Shown here: piece after piece, positions 1 through 11,523 of the stretch
How the letters are laid out: each line of letters starts with the position of its first letter
Position numbering within the stretch: the first letter of the stretch is position 1
DNA from: Carex sylvatica
Taxonomy: Eukaryota > Streptophyta > Magnoliopsida > Poales > Cyperaceae
NCBI GenBank assembly: GCA_964058845.1
Contig: CAXKVR010000512.1
Span: 1 to 64,000 of the forward strand
Length of the DNA: 64,000 bases
Reading direction: 5' to 3'
Program-made: the position numbers and the translations under genes
Notes under the pieces: model-generated
The model's database searches: none
What the model was told of the DNA's origin: nothing
What the model saw: the letters and a program-made list of their open reading frames with translations, nothing else

Positions 1-451
1 CAGATTTTTAATTAAAATTATTCAAAAAATAGTATATAAAAGAATCTATTTTAGTATTTCCCATATTACCCTTCAATTCTTCAATTAAACAGTTCTAATT
101 CCCTTCGCCCCAAATACAGTTATCGCCTCTCTTCTTCTTTGATCAGAAGTGGATCCCTGCAAATCGATCGGAAATCTAAAAACCAGCAAGCTCCTTCCAA
201 CTGCTTCTTCTTCTTCTTCGATCGGAAACCTAAAAACCAGCAATCCCGTCGATCCCCTTCCCTTCCGTCAATCCTCTCGCACAGGCGACAGAGACCTCTC
301 TCTCTCGCTCTTACCTAAATCCTGCATGGTGTCACCTCCGTCAGTTCTAGCCCGTTCAGCGAAGCATACGACTCAGTCCGAGAGGTGATGGCACGAAGGC
401 CCGCCTTGCCTATGTGCAGAGATGAGGAAGCAGCAACAATAGTCCCAATAA
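1..451. other. Single-copy CT-rich leader-like stretch, no gene established
   Basis: CT-rich sequence with CTTCTTCTT runs and two near-copies of a GATCGGAAA-CTAAAAACCAGCAA block (about 168-190 and 220-243). It looks like a 5' leader. An ATG at 388 opens a short frame, but that frame runs into the duplicated block at about 452, so any downstream exon has been replaced. There is no counterpart upstream of copy B. I see no domain and do not call a gene. Confidence 0.4.
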
Positions 452-1796
452 CCTGGCGATGCAGAGAGTTAGCAATTGTCCATTATTTTGATAGTTGGGA
501 GGGATCGTACGAGCTCATTATCCCTTTGTTGAAAGCAATTAAAAGAGCAAATCCAGAAAATAAGTACAAATATATCAAAATCAACTAGTAAGGATGGGTA
601 TCGGTATTTCATGAGGGCACCATGGGCGTTTGGACCATGCATAGATTTAGTGTCGAGTCTCAGACTCATCATCACTATCACTACTGATGCATGTTTCTTG
701 TCAGGTAGATACAAGGGTAAGTTGTTGATTGCATGTGGGTATGATCTGAAGAGCTAGTTAAGTATCGTTAGCGTTTGGACTGGTATAGACTGAGAATTTT
801 GATAATTATGGTTGGTTCATGAGGTGATTGCTGGACAAATTAATTGGACACGACAGATTCATGTGTGTAATATCTGACTGACATAAGGGGAATCAAGAAA
901 GTGTTCAAACAGAATGATCTGGCTTAGAGTGAGTATGATATGGAGTGTGTTCACCGCCTATGTTCTAAACACGCAGCGAATAATATTAAAAAAAACATAA
1001 AATATAAAGTACACTTAGATCGAAATGAAAGTATAACAAAATTTCAATTCATTTCAATAGAATAGAATTTAGAAGAGATGATTTGAAATTAAATTTTAAT
1101 GATTGAAATGGTTAATTTTAAAAGAATAATTGATTTGAAGGCAAATAAAAAAGATCATAATTTTCATCAAAATTACAGTGAATGCCATTGAAAATTTCAC
1201 TCTCTTTTCTCTTCCCCATTTGCTTTAATTTTCACCCTATATCTCTTTCTTTCCTTGCCTGCTCCCTAGTTGACCCGACACCAGTTCAAAACTTCATTCC
1301 TCTCCCTCTCTCTTTAGTTCTCTCCATCTCAACACCTATTTCAAGTTTCTCCCTCTCTACTGCTTTCCCGTTCCAACATTCAATTTGAAAAAACAATGGT
1401 AAAAGAAACATTTCACCCTGGCATAATGAATTCTCGCCAAATATTATCATTTTTCCTGTGATTTCTTCACATGATTTGGGACTCCTGAAATCCCATCGAA
1501 TCGTTTCTATTTTTATTTCTCACCGCGTTCTGATCAGCTTATTTAGAAAGAATTATGATTCAGATTCTCGTTTGAGCAAGAAAGGGTCATTCCGATCAGA
1601 GTAGCTTGCAAATTCTTCAAGTTTATGGTAAAAAAAGGGCCAAGGAGATATATCAAGAAGGCATTGAGGCAATCCAGATGTTTTAGAGTACATGGATATC
1701 GTTGGAAAATATAATAAGGATGACAAGTCCAAGCAATCAAAGTCGTGGAAGGTAACGATTCTGAGTTGCTCGACAATATCTTTAGATAGTCTTGTA
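452..1796. repeat. Segmental duplication copy A, first block
   Basis: Aligns directly with 34,790-36,106 (offset about 34,311), with scattered substitutions and small indels. One example is six extra bases in A near 511. The match starts at about 452, where the flanks stop aligning, and ends at 1,796, where a hAT element begins in A while B continues with different sequence. The block has no convincing open reading frame. A CT-rich patch at about 1,200-1,390 gives only low-complexity translations. Confidence 0.85.
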
Positions 1797-4616
1797 CATT
1801 GGCGGATCCACATAAGTCCAGAGGTAGGCACTTGCCTACCCCTGAATTTTAATTTTTTTTAGGCCCAGTGTATTTTTCATGCTATGCTTAACCCTAGATT
1901 TGAATCGTGCCCAACCCTGGCCCAAAAATAAATTAAACAGAAGCCCATCGTGAAATTAATTGTCCTGCTTTTAGCTCCGCTTCTTCGCTCCGACAAAAGA
2001 TAAAAAATCAATTGTTCCGACAAAGTCCAGACCTTTGTTTGTTTTCTACGCAGGAGTCATGACTTCAAATAAAAAGACTTTTGACTCTTTGAGCATTAAA
2101 AAATATGACCCAAAGAGATCTTAACAAATAACAAGTCAGAGAGGCCTAGCGAATAACCCTGTGCCTCACGCGAGTTCAAAAGAAAAAAAAATTATCGCTG
2201 CCTAGTGAATCAGAGAGCATAGCACAACCCTCTTGCTGAACGGTTCAGAGAGCACAACACAACCCTCAGCCCCTCACGCTGAATAAGTTAGAGAGCACAG
2301 CACAGCCCTTAAGCCAGCATGCACGCTCTTCGCCCTAATTCGTTCTCCTTTTCTTTCGACTCTTTTCGTAAGGTCTTAATTTCTGATTTTAATTGTTACT
2401 TGAATTGAATTGTGAATTATATATAATTTGTTGCTTGAATTGTTGAAGGGCCTGAATTATCTCTTGAATTGTGCTTTAATTGATAATTGAAATGTTGAAA
2501 CCCTTGAATTGTGCTGGAATTTAATTGTAAATTATAAATGATTTGATGCTAGATTTCACATCTTTCTCTTGAATTGTGAATTGCTTAATTTGTTTGAGTA
2601 ATTGCTTGAATTGCTTGATTTGTTTGAGTGATTGCTTGAATTGCTTGACCTAATTAATGACATTGAATTCTACATTTTAGGGTATTAGAAATGGACAAGT
2701 TCTATAAGCCTGTGCCTAAGTCTCCAATTGGTTCAACTTCCCAAGAACCAAGACAAATCGAATCTAATAGTGCCGAACAAGAATGTCCTCTTGATCCTGG
2801 TTTAAGGCCACCTATATCTCAATACAATCCAAATGAGCAAGACAGTGTACGTCGTTTTTATCTAATAAAAAAACCATTTCAACCTTACAACCATAACTTT
2901 CTCCAAAGAGATATAGGTGGTAAGATGAGAAGATTTAACAAAGATTGGTTTAATCAGTACAACACTTGGTTGGAATATAGTGTCGAAAAAGATGCGGCAT
3001 TTTGCCTTTGTTGTTATCTATTTAGACCAAATTATGTTGGTTCAGGTGGAAGGACCATTTTTGTTGGAGAGGGTTATAGAAATTGGAAATCAAAGAAAGG
3101 GTTTGACGAGCATGTTGGTGATTCAAATAGTTTGCACAATCAGGCATATAGGAAGTGTATGAATTTGATGAATCAAAACCAAAGCATTCAAACTGTGTTA
3201 GATAGACATAGTGTTAAAGAAGATATGTATTATCGAATACAACTAAATGCTACTGTAGATACTATTCGACTTCTTTTGAGACAAGGTTTGGCATTTTGCG
3301 GGCATGACGAGTCCGAAAACTCTAACAATCAAGGAAATTTTCTTGAGTTTATGAAATTTTTAGGAGATCATAATAAAGAAATAGATAAGGTGATTTTGGA
3401 CAAGTGCCCTCAAAACCTAAAGTTGATTGCACCATCAATCCAAAAGGATATAGTGAATGCTTGTGCAGAGGAGACAATTAAGGAGGTAATTGCAGAGCTG
3501 GGAGATGAATGGTTCTCGGTTTTGGTTGACGAATCAAGGGATGTCTCAGTCAAAGAGCAAATGGCAGCTGTGATTCGATTTGTGAATAAAGGAGGTTATG
3601 TTGTTGAACGGTTTCTAGGTATTGTTCATGTTCCCAACACTACATCTCTCCAATTGAAAGCGGCACTTGAGAGTTTATTTGGTAAGTACGGTCTAATATT
3701 TTTTAGATTACGTGGCCAAGGATATAATGGAGCTAGTAATATGCAAGGGGAGTTCAATGGGCTCAAAACATTGATCATGCGAGAAAACGGGTCCGCATAC
3801 TATGTGCATTGCTTTGCACATCAACTTCAACTAACTCTTGTTGCGGTGGCCAAGAAACATAATAAGGTTTGGCGTTTATTTCAAATTGTTTCTACTATTC
3901 TTAATGTTGTTTGTGCATCTTGTAAAAGGCGTGATCAATTACGTGAGAAACAATTAGAGAAAATTGTGGAAGCTCTTTCAAATAATGAGATAGTAACTGG
4001 TAAAGGTTTGAACCAAGAAATGAGTCTTGCACGTCCATGTGACACTCGATGGAGTTCTCATTACAAAACTTTAAATAATTTGATTATACTATTTTCGGCC
4101 GCAATAGATGTAATTGAGGAAGTAGAATTGGAGGGGGTAAATGATGAACATCGAGGAGAGGCAATTGGACTATTGGAAACGATGCGCTCTTTTGATTTTG
4201 TGTTCAATTGTCATCTCATAAGAAAGTTATTAGGCATCACTAGTGATTTATCGCAAGCCTTGCAATGTAAAAATCAAGATGTGGTTAATGCTATGTGTTT
4301 AGTGAGGACCGCTAAATTTCGGTTGCAACAAATGAGAGATAGTGAATGGGGATTGTTATTCCAAGAAGTGTGTGCATTTTGTGAGAAACACGGTATTGAA
4401 ATTCTAGACATGGAGGGTATCCGTCCTGGTATATCACAGCGTCGGCCAATGCGATTTAATAATTTGCATTACTATCGTGTTGAAATGTTTAACACGGTTA
4501 TTGATATGCAATTACAAGAGCTTAATGATAGATTTACGGAAACAACTACCGAACTCCTTATGTGTATGTCATATTTAGACCCAAATAATTATTTTCCTTC
4601 ATTTAACAAAGACAAG
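1797..4616 (+). mobile_element. hAT transposon, 3' truncated
   Basis: Copy A leaves the duplicated sequence exactly after CTTGTA (1,791-1,796). It continues with CATTGGCGGATCCA, which resembles the GGCGGATCCA-type ends of plant hAT elements with TTF-type zinc fingers. A leader of about 0.9 kb, with repeated GAATTG motifs at about 2,390-2,670, precedes the transposase frame. The right end is missing: the coding sequence breaks at about 4,616 into an unrelated motif-rich element. Without a right end, no target-site duplication can be read. The empty site is preserved in copy B at about 36,106. Confidence 0.7.
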
Positions 4617-4637
4617 AGCCGGCTCGGTCCGAGCTAG
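2691..4637 (+). pseudogene. hAT transposase (TTF-type zinc finger, DUF4371-like), C-terminally truncated
   Basis: Single open frame of 648 residues. Residues about 80-170 match a TTF-type zinc finger: a CLCC cluster at 105-108, then GYRNWK and GFDEH. Residues about 180-400 match the hAT RNase H-like core. The first catalytic Asp fits D280 in LVDES. The second is expected in a GQGYDGASN context, but here residue 346 is Asn. A C-x-x-H pair (C374, H377) and the RW motif (W454) are present. The frame stops soon after DPNN-type sequence, and the last residues come from the abutting repeat. The C-terminal region with the catalytic Glu and the dimerisation domain is therefore absent. Family members usually run over 100 residues longer. 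No frameshift is visible inside the retained part. I infer an inactive transposase; zinc-finger DNA binding might persist if it is expressed. Confidence 0.88.
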
Positions 4638-5138
4638 ACCAAGCTCATGGCTCGCTCGTTTTAGCAACGATCGAGTCATGAGCGAGCCAACATTTGAATC
4701 CGAGCTAAACAAGTGGTTCATGGCTCGCTTGTTTTGGCAACGAGCGAGCCGAGCTAGCTCATGAAAGTTCGTGGGCCAAAAGCCCAAATATTTTAGATAA
4801 TATATTATAAAGTCAACTGTCATAAATTAAGTTTGTAACTAAATTCATACATATTAAATTACTAAATTTGCAAATTCATACAAACACAGTTTACAAAATA
4901 AATTAATATATACTAAATTCACATAAATTTATACTAATGCACAAATTCATACTTGGACCGAGCTGGCTCGCCAGCGAGCAAGCGAGCTAGGCCACAGCTC
5001 AAACTCATTAATTTTGAGTCGAGCTAGTGATGAGCTGGCTCGTTAATAGCTCGGTCCACTAACGAACGAGTTGTTAGCGAGCGAGCCAGATGCGAGTCAC
5101 GATCGATCCACGAGCTACGAGCTTTTTTTCCACCCCTA
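4617..5138. mobile_element. Non-autonomous hAT-like element of GAGC/GCTCG repeats, 5' truncated
   Basis: Dense reiterations of GAGCGAGC, GAGCTAG and GGCTCG on both strands flank an AT-rich core (about 4,790-4,950). The right end is CACCCCTA (5,131-5,138), followed by GCTATATC. Copy B has this target uninterrupted at 39,372-39,379. No left TAGGGGTG end is present, because the sequence starts abruptly inside the hAT transposase frame. It is the same motif family as the element at 62,245-63,729. Confidence 0.7.
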
Positions 5139-5462
5139 GCTATATCAATTAAATTTTGTATCATGCATTAAAATATGGTAGTGGTATATTTTGAATATAA
5201 AATATATCGATAGTTTTTTAATTAGGGATATTTTGAATGACAATTTGAACTTTGTATTGGTTTAATATGAATATTAGAACTTCTTAATTAATTTGGTATT
5301 TTTTTTCTTGATGAGACATTTTAGTATTAATAGAAATATAAAATATAATTTTTGAAATAAAAAAATGCTATTTATAATAGCTTTCTCTATAGCTCTGCTA
5401 TTCGTTAAAGCTTTTTTTTTTGTCTCCCCGCTATACCACTATAAACGCTATTTAGAACCTTG
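5139..5462. mobile_element. Right part of an AGCG-rich inverted-repeat element (copy A)
   Basis: Corresponds to 39,372-39,657 of the complete copy in B. It ends with GCTATTTAGAACCTTG, and the flank ATTATAAGTA follows. The left part is missing because of the deletion that joined the hAT element to the GAGC element. A carries about 45 bp near 5,190 that B lacks, bounded by a repeated ATTTTGAAT. Confidence 0.6.
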
Positions 5463-6330
5463 ATTATAAGTATGAATACTTACATTACGAGGTATGAATA
5501 CTTACAATACTTGATATTAATACTTTTAAACGTCATCTAGTGCCACAAGGAAAAAAAAAGATAGAAAATATGTTAGATACAAACACTTGATACATGAACT
5601 ATTCACACTTGTATGACAAGGTATAAATACTTGCAATACTAAATTGATATTATTATTTTCAGACATCATCCAGTGCCATATGAAAAAAATTGATATAATT
5701 TGTTAGATACAAACACTTGATATATGAACTATTGACACTTACATGACGATATATGAATACTTGCAATACTTTATATTAATACTTTCATATATCATTCAGT
5801 GCCATATGTGAAAAAACAAATTATTAAAATTTGTTAGATACATATACTTGATGCATGAATTATTTATACTTATATGACAAGATATGAATAGTTGCATACT
5901 TAATATTAGTACTTTCAAACATCATCTGATGCCATAAGAAGAAAAAAAAATATTGATAAAAACTTTTAGATAAAATACTTGATATATAAACTATTAACAT
6001 TTGCATGACGATGTATGAATACTTGCAATACTTGAAATTAATACTTTCATATATCATCCAGTGCCATATGAAAATAAAAATAAAAATTTCGTAGATTCTG
6101 TTAGGTACTAACACTTGATATATGAACTATTTACTCTTGCATGACGATGTATAAATACTTGCAAAACTTAATATTAATATTTTTAGACGTCATCCAGTAC
6201 CTATGGAAAAGAAATTGATAAAATATGTTATGTACAAACATTTCAGATATGAATTATTTACACTTGCAGGACGAGTTATGAAAACTTGCACGACGAGGTA
6301 TGAAAACTTGCACGACGAACAACCCAAAAG
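5463..6330. repeat. Tandem repeat of about 128 bp, 6-7 copies (copy A)
   Basis: Recurring landmarks at about 128 bp spacing are ACTTGATATATGAACTATT, TGACGATGTATGAATACTTG and CATCATCCAGTGCCATATG. The ACTTGAT landmark falls near 5,582, 5,711, 5,843, 5,980 and 6,111. Units are diverged from one another, but each matches its positional partner in copy B (39,658-40,480), so the array predates the segmental duplication. The frames within it are not genes. Confidence 0.75.
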
Positions 6331-6734
6331 TACGTCATTATGGATCTCATTTGAAAGAGAAAATTACGTAGAAGACATCCATGATTTTAGATTTGTATTT
6401 TTTTTCACAGATCGTCAGAAATATTGACGATATTGAATGGAGAAAAAAAAACTAAACTCTAAAAACATGTAGAAGATGTGTATATGATGTGTCCAATTTT
6501 TTTTTTGAAACACTTAGTATCTTAGGTATGAATACTTGATATATTATATATTAACACTAGCGCGCATAGGTATCCATATTTGCACGCGACAGTTATAAAA
6601 TCTATCAAATATTAGGTGGTCCCCTAAGTAATTAATGAAGTACAGTTAGTTAACGGTCCCCACAAGTAGTTATTGACTAGGGGATGAATGAGAGAAATTG
6701 ACTGGGGGATAGTTAGTCGATCCCTAATTAAAAA

Positions 6735-7350
6735 ATATATTTTTATGAAACATGATTTTTTTTCTTTTTCAAAAATCATAAGAACTGAAATGCAGTTCGC
6801 TATTTTTTTTTGGGTCCGAAATGGCATTTCAACCCCTAATAATTTTTACAGTTTTTCAAAAAAAAAAAAAATAGTGTAATCGTTGGTGTAATACCTTGGA
6901 CATAAATGACATTTCAGTCCCTCTTTTATGCGCCTCAGTGTTGGCCAAAAACCCTCAGTTTCGTCTATGTTCGAACTACCCTCTTTTTTGTGTCTCTGTT
7001 TCGGCCAAGAACAATTCATGTTTTGACAAGGAACTAATTTTTGCATAACTGTTTTTGTTTCTGCACCTCTATTTCGAACATAAACTATTCCTGTTTTGAC
7101 CAAAAAATGCTTTCTGCATATCTTTGTTTTTGCCGCCAAGTCATTTTCTCGAGTGCGGGACCAAATTCGCATTTCAATCCGAAAACATTTGCAAATTTTT
7201 TGAGTTTGGTCTGAAAAACTGTGAAATCATTAGGTACTAAAAAGTCATTTCAGTCTTCCAAAAAAAATGACGGACTGAAATGACATTACAATTATTATGG
7301 TTTTTGTAAAAAAATAAAATAATTATGTTGATTTTATAATTTTTTTTTAA
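6735..7350. mobile_element. Inverted-repeat MITE-like element (copy A)
   Basis: An imperfect terminal inverted repeat of 75 bp or more. The left arm carries AAATCATAAGAACTGAAATG and GGCATTTCAACCCCTAAT. The right arm carries the reverse of CATTTCAGTCC and of CTAATGATTTCACAG. The core has degenerate repeats of a GTTTTGACCAAGAA type. It is shared with copy B at about 40,890-41,505, so it predates the duplication. The stretch 6,331-6,734 holds nothing else I recognise. Boundaries are approximate. Confidence 0.55.
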
Positions 7351-7679
7351 TTATGGTTTATAAATAAATAAAAAATCGAGGCTACGTGCACTCGTGCAGT
7401 CTTCAGGCTGCATGTGGTAGGAATAAACATTTTTTAAAACCGATGGTAAGGTCCAAATTTTGAATTTAAGAGTGGTAACTAAAAAAAATCCATTAAAATT
7501 TTTCTTTTGGGATTTTTTATGTTATTACTTTGTACTTGGGAAGCGAATAAATCAAACTGAATACATCCAAGAAAATTTGAATAAAACAAATTTGTTCAGC
7601 ATCTCAAGCTCCATATTGGCAAAATAGATTACTAATTTAAAATAAAATTACTTATAACCAAATACTTTATGCTGCTTGC

Positions 7680-10600
7680 CTAGAAGCATCTCAAGCTCCT
7701 TATATCTCTAATGTAAACATATAAGAACGTAATGAAACAAGAAATATCCTTGCGTAAGATTCGCAGCTTCTCGTGCACATCTTCTCCAGTAACACCGGTG
7801 TCCTCCTTGTTTTCGGGTCTCAAACTGAGTGAACTAACTGCAGTCATGGCACCCATTATAAGTAATAACATGCATAACTACTACTACTAACCAAAGAAGG
7901 ATACCAAGTATACAACACTACACTGGTTCTAATTAACACTATTCACTTTCGATGTACATGACAAAAGGTGTATCTAAATTATCAGTTTCAATGTATTGAA
8001 GCTTATAAATCTCACATGTTTCATGGATTTAGGGGTTTAGGGTTTCCAAGTTTATACATGGCCCTATGAAATCCCCTCCCCACAACAAATCAATTAAAAG
8101 ATTAAAAAAAAAAAACTGAAAAACACAAAAGGCACTAACCATTGAGTGATCCGCCATGTTGGACCACGTGTCGTTTATGTTCAAACGCCGTGACACAAGT
8201 GAAGAAATGGGCAGCCCATGCAGCCTTCTGCCATATCTTGTTCATGAGGGTCCTCTCTTCTTTATCTGGTCCAATAACTGACTCTCCAAAGTGCCTCAGA
8301 TCTTCTACAATTACTCTCAAAATTTCCAAATTTTTGTTCTCCCCCTCTCCTTGATCTAGATATTGGACCTTCCTCCGAGCTTTTAACAAATCCCCTACAA
8401 CAATGCGGCTTTAGTCCATTAGTTAGTGTCATCGGGCTCTAGCCAAAAAGCAAGCACCAAATTGTTTTCAAACTAAATTTAATTATTCATTTAAATCTCC
8501 ATCTACATAGCTATCTATTATTTATTTTTATTATGCATTTTTTTTATTTATCTAGAAAACATTGTTTAATTTACTGCATGCTGAAGTTGCAACACATACC
8601 TTCTTCCGGAGGATCTCCAAGAACAAGCAGATTTCCATGTTCATCCAAATTAGAACCACAACCTGAAATGACAAAGAAATGATCTGCTTTTATATATCAA
8701 GGATGGATTGAATGTTTGATAAATACAATATACCTCTACAATTTGGGACTATATGGTTCAAAGTTGTTGCAAACTGTAGGCTGTGTTTCTAGAATAAACT
8801 TATTTGAACCTAAACCACACAACACCAAAAAGCTATAATTGCAAAGCTAAACATAAAGAAAATTACAAGTTCACCTGAATTTAATAATTTTCAAAAGATA
8901 AACATAGTATTGTACCATAATTTGATAGAGTTACTGCATGTAGAGCCCCCCATGCAACTTCCTTCCTTTTAGCAGGGTTAGTTACATCATTCATGTAATC
9001 AATCACATTGTTATTTCGGTAGCTGCGACCTTGGAAAAGATAATGTATCATTTGAGCAATCACTATACACCGATCTATGTCCGTAATATAACCTGGCAAG
9101 TCAAACATAGGAATTTCACACCCCTCAGCCAATTTCTTGGCTAAAGAATTATGATCAACTTTGGCATCTTTCAGTATGGATTCCAAACAAGCATTGATGT
9201 GTAGTTTTTCCAACAATGCCCTTGCAATAGTCTTGAAGTGCCTCTCAAGGTTGCTGTAACCGTCGTGTACCCTCTCAAAGAAGAGAAAATGTAGCTCTTC
9301 TGAATATATATCCATCTTATCTGGAAAAGCCAATGAAACTAATTAATATCTATATACTTGATTGTAGATCAGAGAGACACAGAGTTAATGCAGATAGTCA
9401 GACCAAACGAAATGTTTTTGGTTAGTGAAGAATGCCACTCATGCTTCTACACATCAGAGCATCTGCAAAGCTAGGAGGGAACAGATTTTGGAATGTCTCG
9501 AGCAAAAAGCATTTTTAAATACAAGATAGGTATTAGATGACAAATAAATATTGTGCCTTCAAAGAAAGGGAAGTTATCCCTTCCCACAAAGAAACTCCTT
9601 TTTCCCCATCCCTTTAATCTCTTCCTTTTCCCTTCAAAAATCTCTTCACTCTATAATAATACTATCACTAGAAAGTAAAAACTACAAAGAATATTATTCA
9701 CTATGCACGGTATCAAGAGGAGGGATACCCGATTTCACTTGCATTTAGGAGTCGAATAGTAGAAAAACTATACTTGTTTTCTGCTATCCCCAGTTAATTA
9801 ACAGTTACTATTTTACTTTTTTTATTTATTTATTTTTTTTTTATCTCCGAGTTTGTTACATTATTAGGGTACACAAGTTAGAAGTGTTTTGTGACTTTCC
9901 CCAATATGAGTTTATATTTATATTAATTTTAAGAAAATACACATCTAGACAATGAAAAGGAACAGCAAACCCTTCGCGTCACAGTAGTTATTATTTTCAA
10001 AATTTTAATGGAACTATCCTTCAAATGGATCACACATATTTAATAAAAAAATATAGTTCCTCAAAAAAAAGATGAGAATCCAATCAAGAAAATCGAAAAT
10101 TATCTATTTATAAAATTTACCTTCAAGTTGATTTCCATGCCTATCCAAGACATCGAGTGCACGGAGATAAGACAATCTCTCGTCTTCTTCAGGAGGGCTG
10201 AATGCTAGCTCTGAGGTTCTTAGATCTAGTGCCGCGAGAAAGAACTTGTGCCAATAAAATACACTACTTCTTTCCCTGCTTCTGCAATCCATTGAATGCA
10301 ATGTCCCTTTGCTGTCTTTAGTACCCATTGACATTGATGGTTTTATCAAATTGACTACATAAGCCAAATTAGTCATGTTAAAATTCTGTCAAAAAAATGG
10401 CATGCAAATAAATGATCCATAGCACACTATCTGAAGCACATTTGCATTTCTTTACAAAAACCTCTCAAGTAGGCAAGTGTTTCTATCTCTATAAGAATGG
10501 GAACTGTTAACCACAATTAGAACTGTGCAATCGAGGAACCGACCAACTAAATTGCAGACTGTTGGTTCATGTGAATGAGGACAAAATATATACTTGTTCC

Positions 10601-11523
10601 CTTTTCCAATGCTCAATAAGTTTAAACCTTGGTCTCAGTTGTCAACTGTGCTTTTGTGCATTCATGATTGTTGGTAACAAGCAGGTTGTGTGTTTTGTAG
10701 ATAGTTAAAAAAATAATGACCATTGCATACATAATTTATCATATTATAAGTTATTGGGAAATAAAAATTAAGCAACTGACTTACCGTTGGTGATGTCCAA
10801 ATCCAGTACGCACTTGGTAAGATTGGCAAAATGCTCCACGAGAGATTCGAGCTCCTCAGCGTGCTCCAGGGGATAACATGATGTAAAGCATTCGTATTGT
10901 ATTCGAGTATCAATCCACATGGGACGATGAGCTAGGTGGGACGCAGTACTCCATGCATCGAAAAAAATGGCCATCGATTTAGCGTATTGTTTTATAAGTA
11001 GATAGTATTGGAATTCATCGTTTGATGGTGGATCATAAAAACGCTTGCGCTCCATGTAAGTTAAGAGATCAAATACACCCTTGAGGCATTCTTTGCGGCT
11101 CTTTGTTTCATTATTACAACAAGCACGAAGTCCGGCACTCAAGACTGTACCTGCCGCTTCATTGAACAAGAAAAAATGATAAAACCCCATAAAGCAATGA
11201 ATTGAAACCTTTGATAAATTACTAATATGGAAAAGTTTGAGAACTGCAAATTCCTTTTTTAGTGGGTGAATTAAGGCCAAAGAAATAAGTATGTGGATAA
11301 ATATGTGTATTGCACCTTGAATTTGTGTTCTCTTAGAAAGAGCATTGACAACATGAGCGAGTGCTTCCTGGTAGGCTTTCTCCTGGGCAGGAGTGGTCAA
11401 TGAACAGGCGCTCTTCTTCATCTCACCGTATATCCCTGTCACATATGAAAGCCGGGGCGTCATTGCATTGTACTCCACTTTCCCTTTGTTATATCCCGTT
11501 AGTGCGTCATGATCAAACACCAT
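7680..11523 (-). CDS. Seven-exon gene for an unrecognised plant protein, copy A
   Basis: I built this model from GT/AG borders: exons 11316-11523, 10785-11150, 10121-10354, 8916-9320, 8600-8662, 8140-8394 and 7680-7837, reading leftward. Every intron is phase 1 and the total is 1,689 nt (562 residues plus stop). The frame has no break and ends at TAG. The start is the ATG in MVFDHDALTG, the first of the frame. No signal peptide or membrane segment is apparent. Local marks are a Cys pair in GLRACCNN, a DGYSNLERH segment, a DPPEE stretch at the exon 5/6 join and several long amphipathic stretches. I do not recognise the family and assign no function. The final 25 or so residues are hydrophobic and basic and might be read-through into a former intron, so the true C-terminus could differ. 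The closing phases and a near-identical second copy make a real gene likely. The spacer below it (7,351-7,679) holds nothing I recognise. Confidence 0.72.

Noticed and set aside
1182..1388. 68-residue frame with a hydrophobic, Ser/Pro-rich sequence resembling a signal peptide
   Set aside because: It is a CT-rich tract with low complexity. The copy B version extends past the stop, and no downstream coding region follows.
8142..8354. 70-residue plus-strand frame opposite exon 6, identical in both copies
   Set aside because: It is the antisense shadow of exon 6 (8140-8394); its conservation comes from the recent duplication.
10662..10913. 83-residue minus-strand frame overlapping exon 2 of the seven-exon gene
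   Set aside because: It is an alternative frame across exon and intron; the phase-consistent exon model explains the region.
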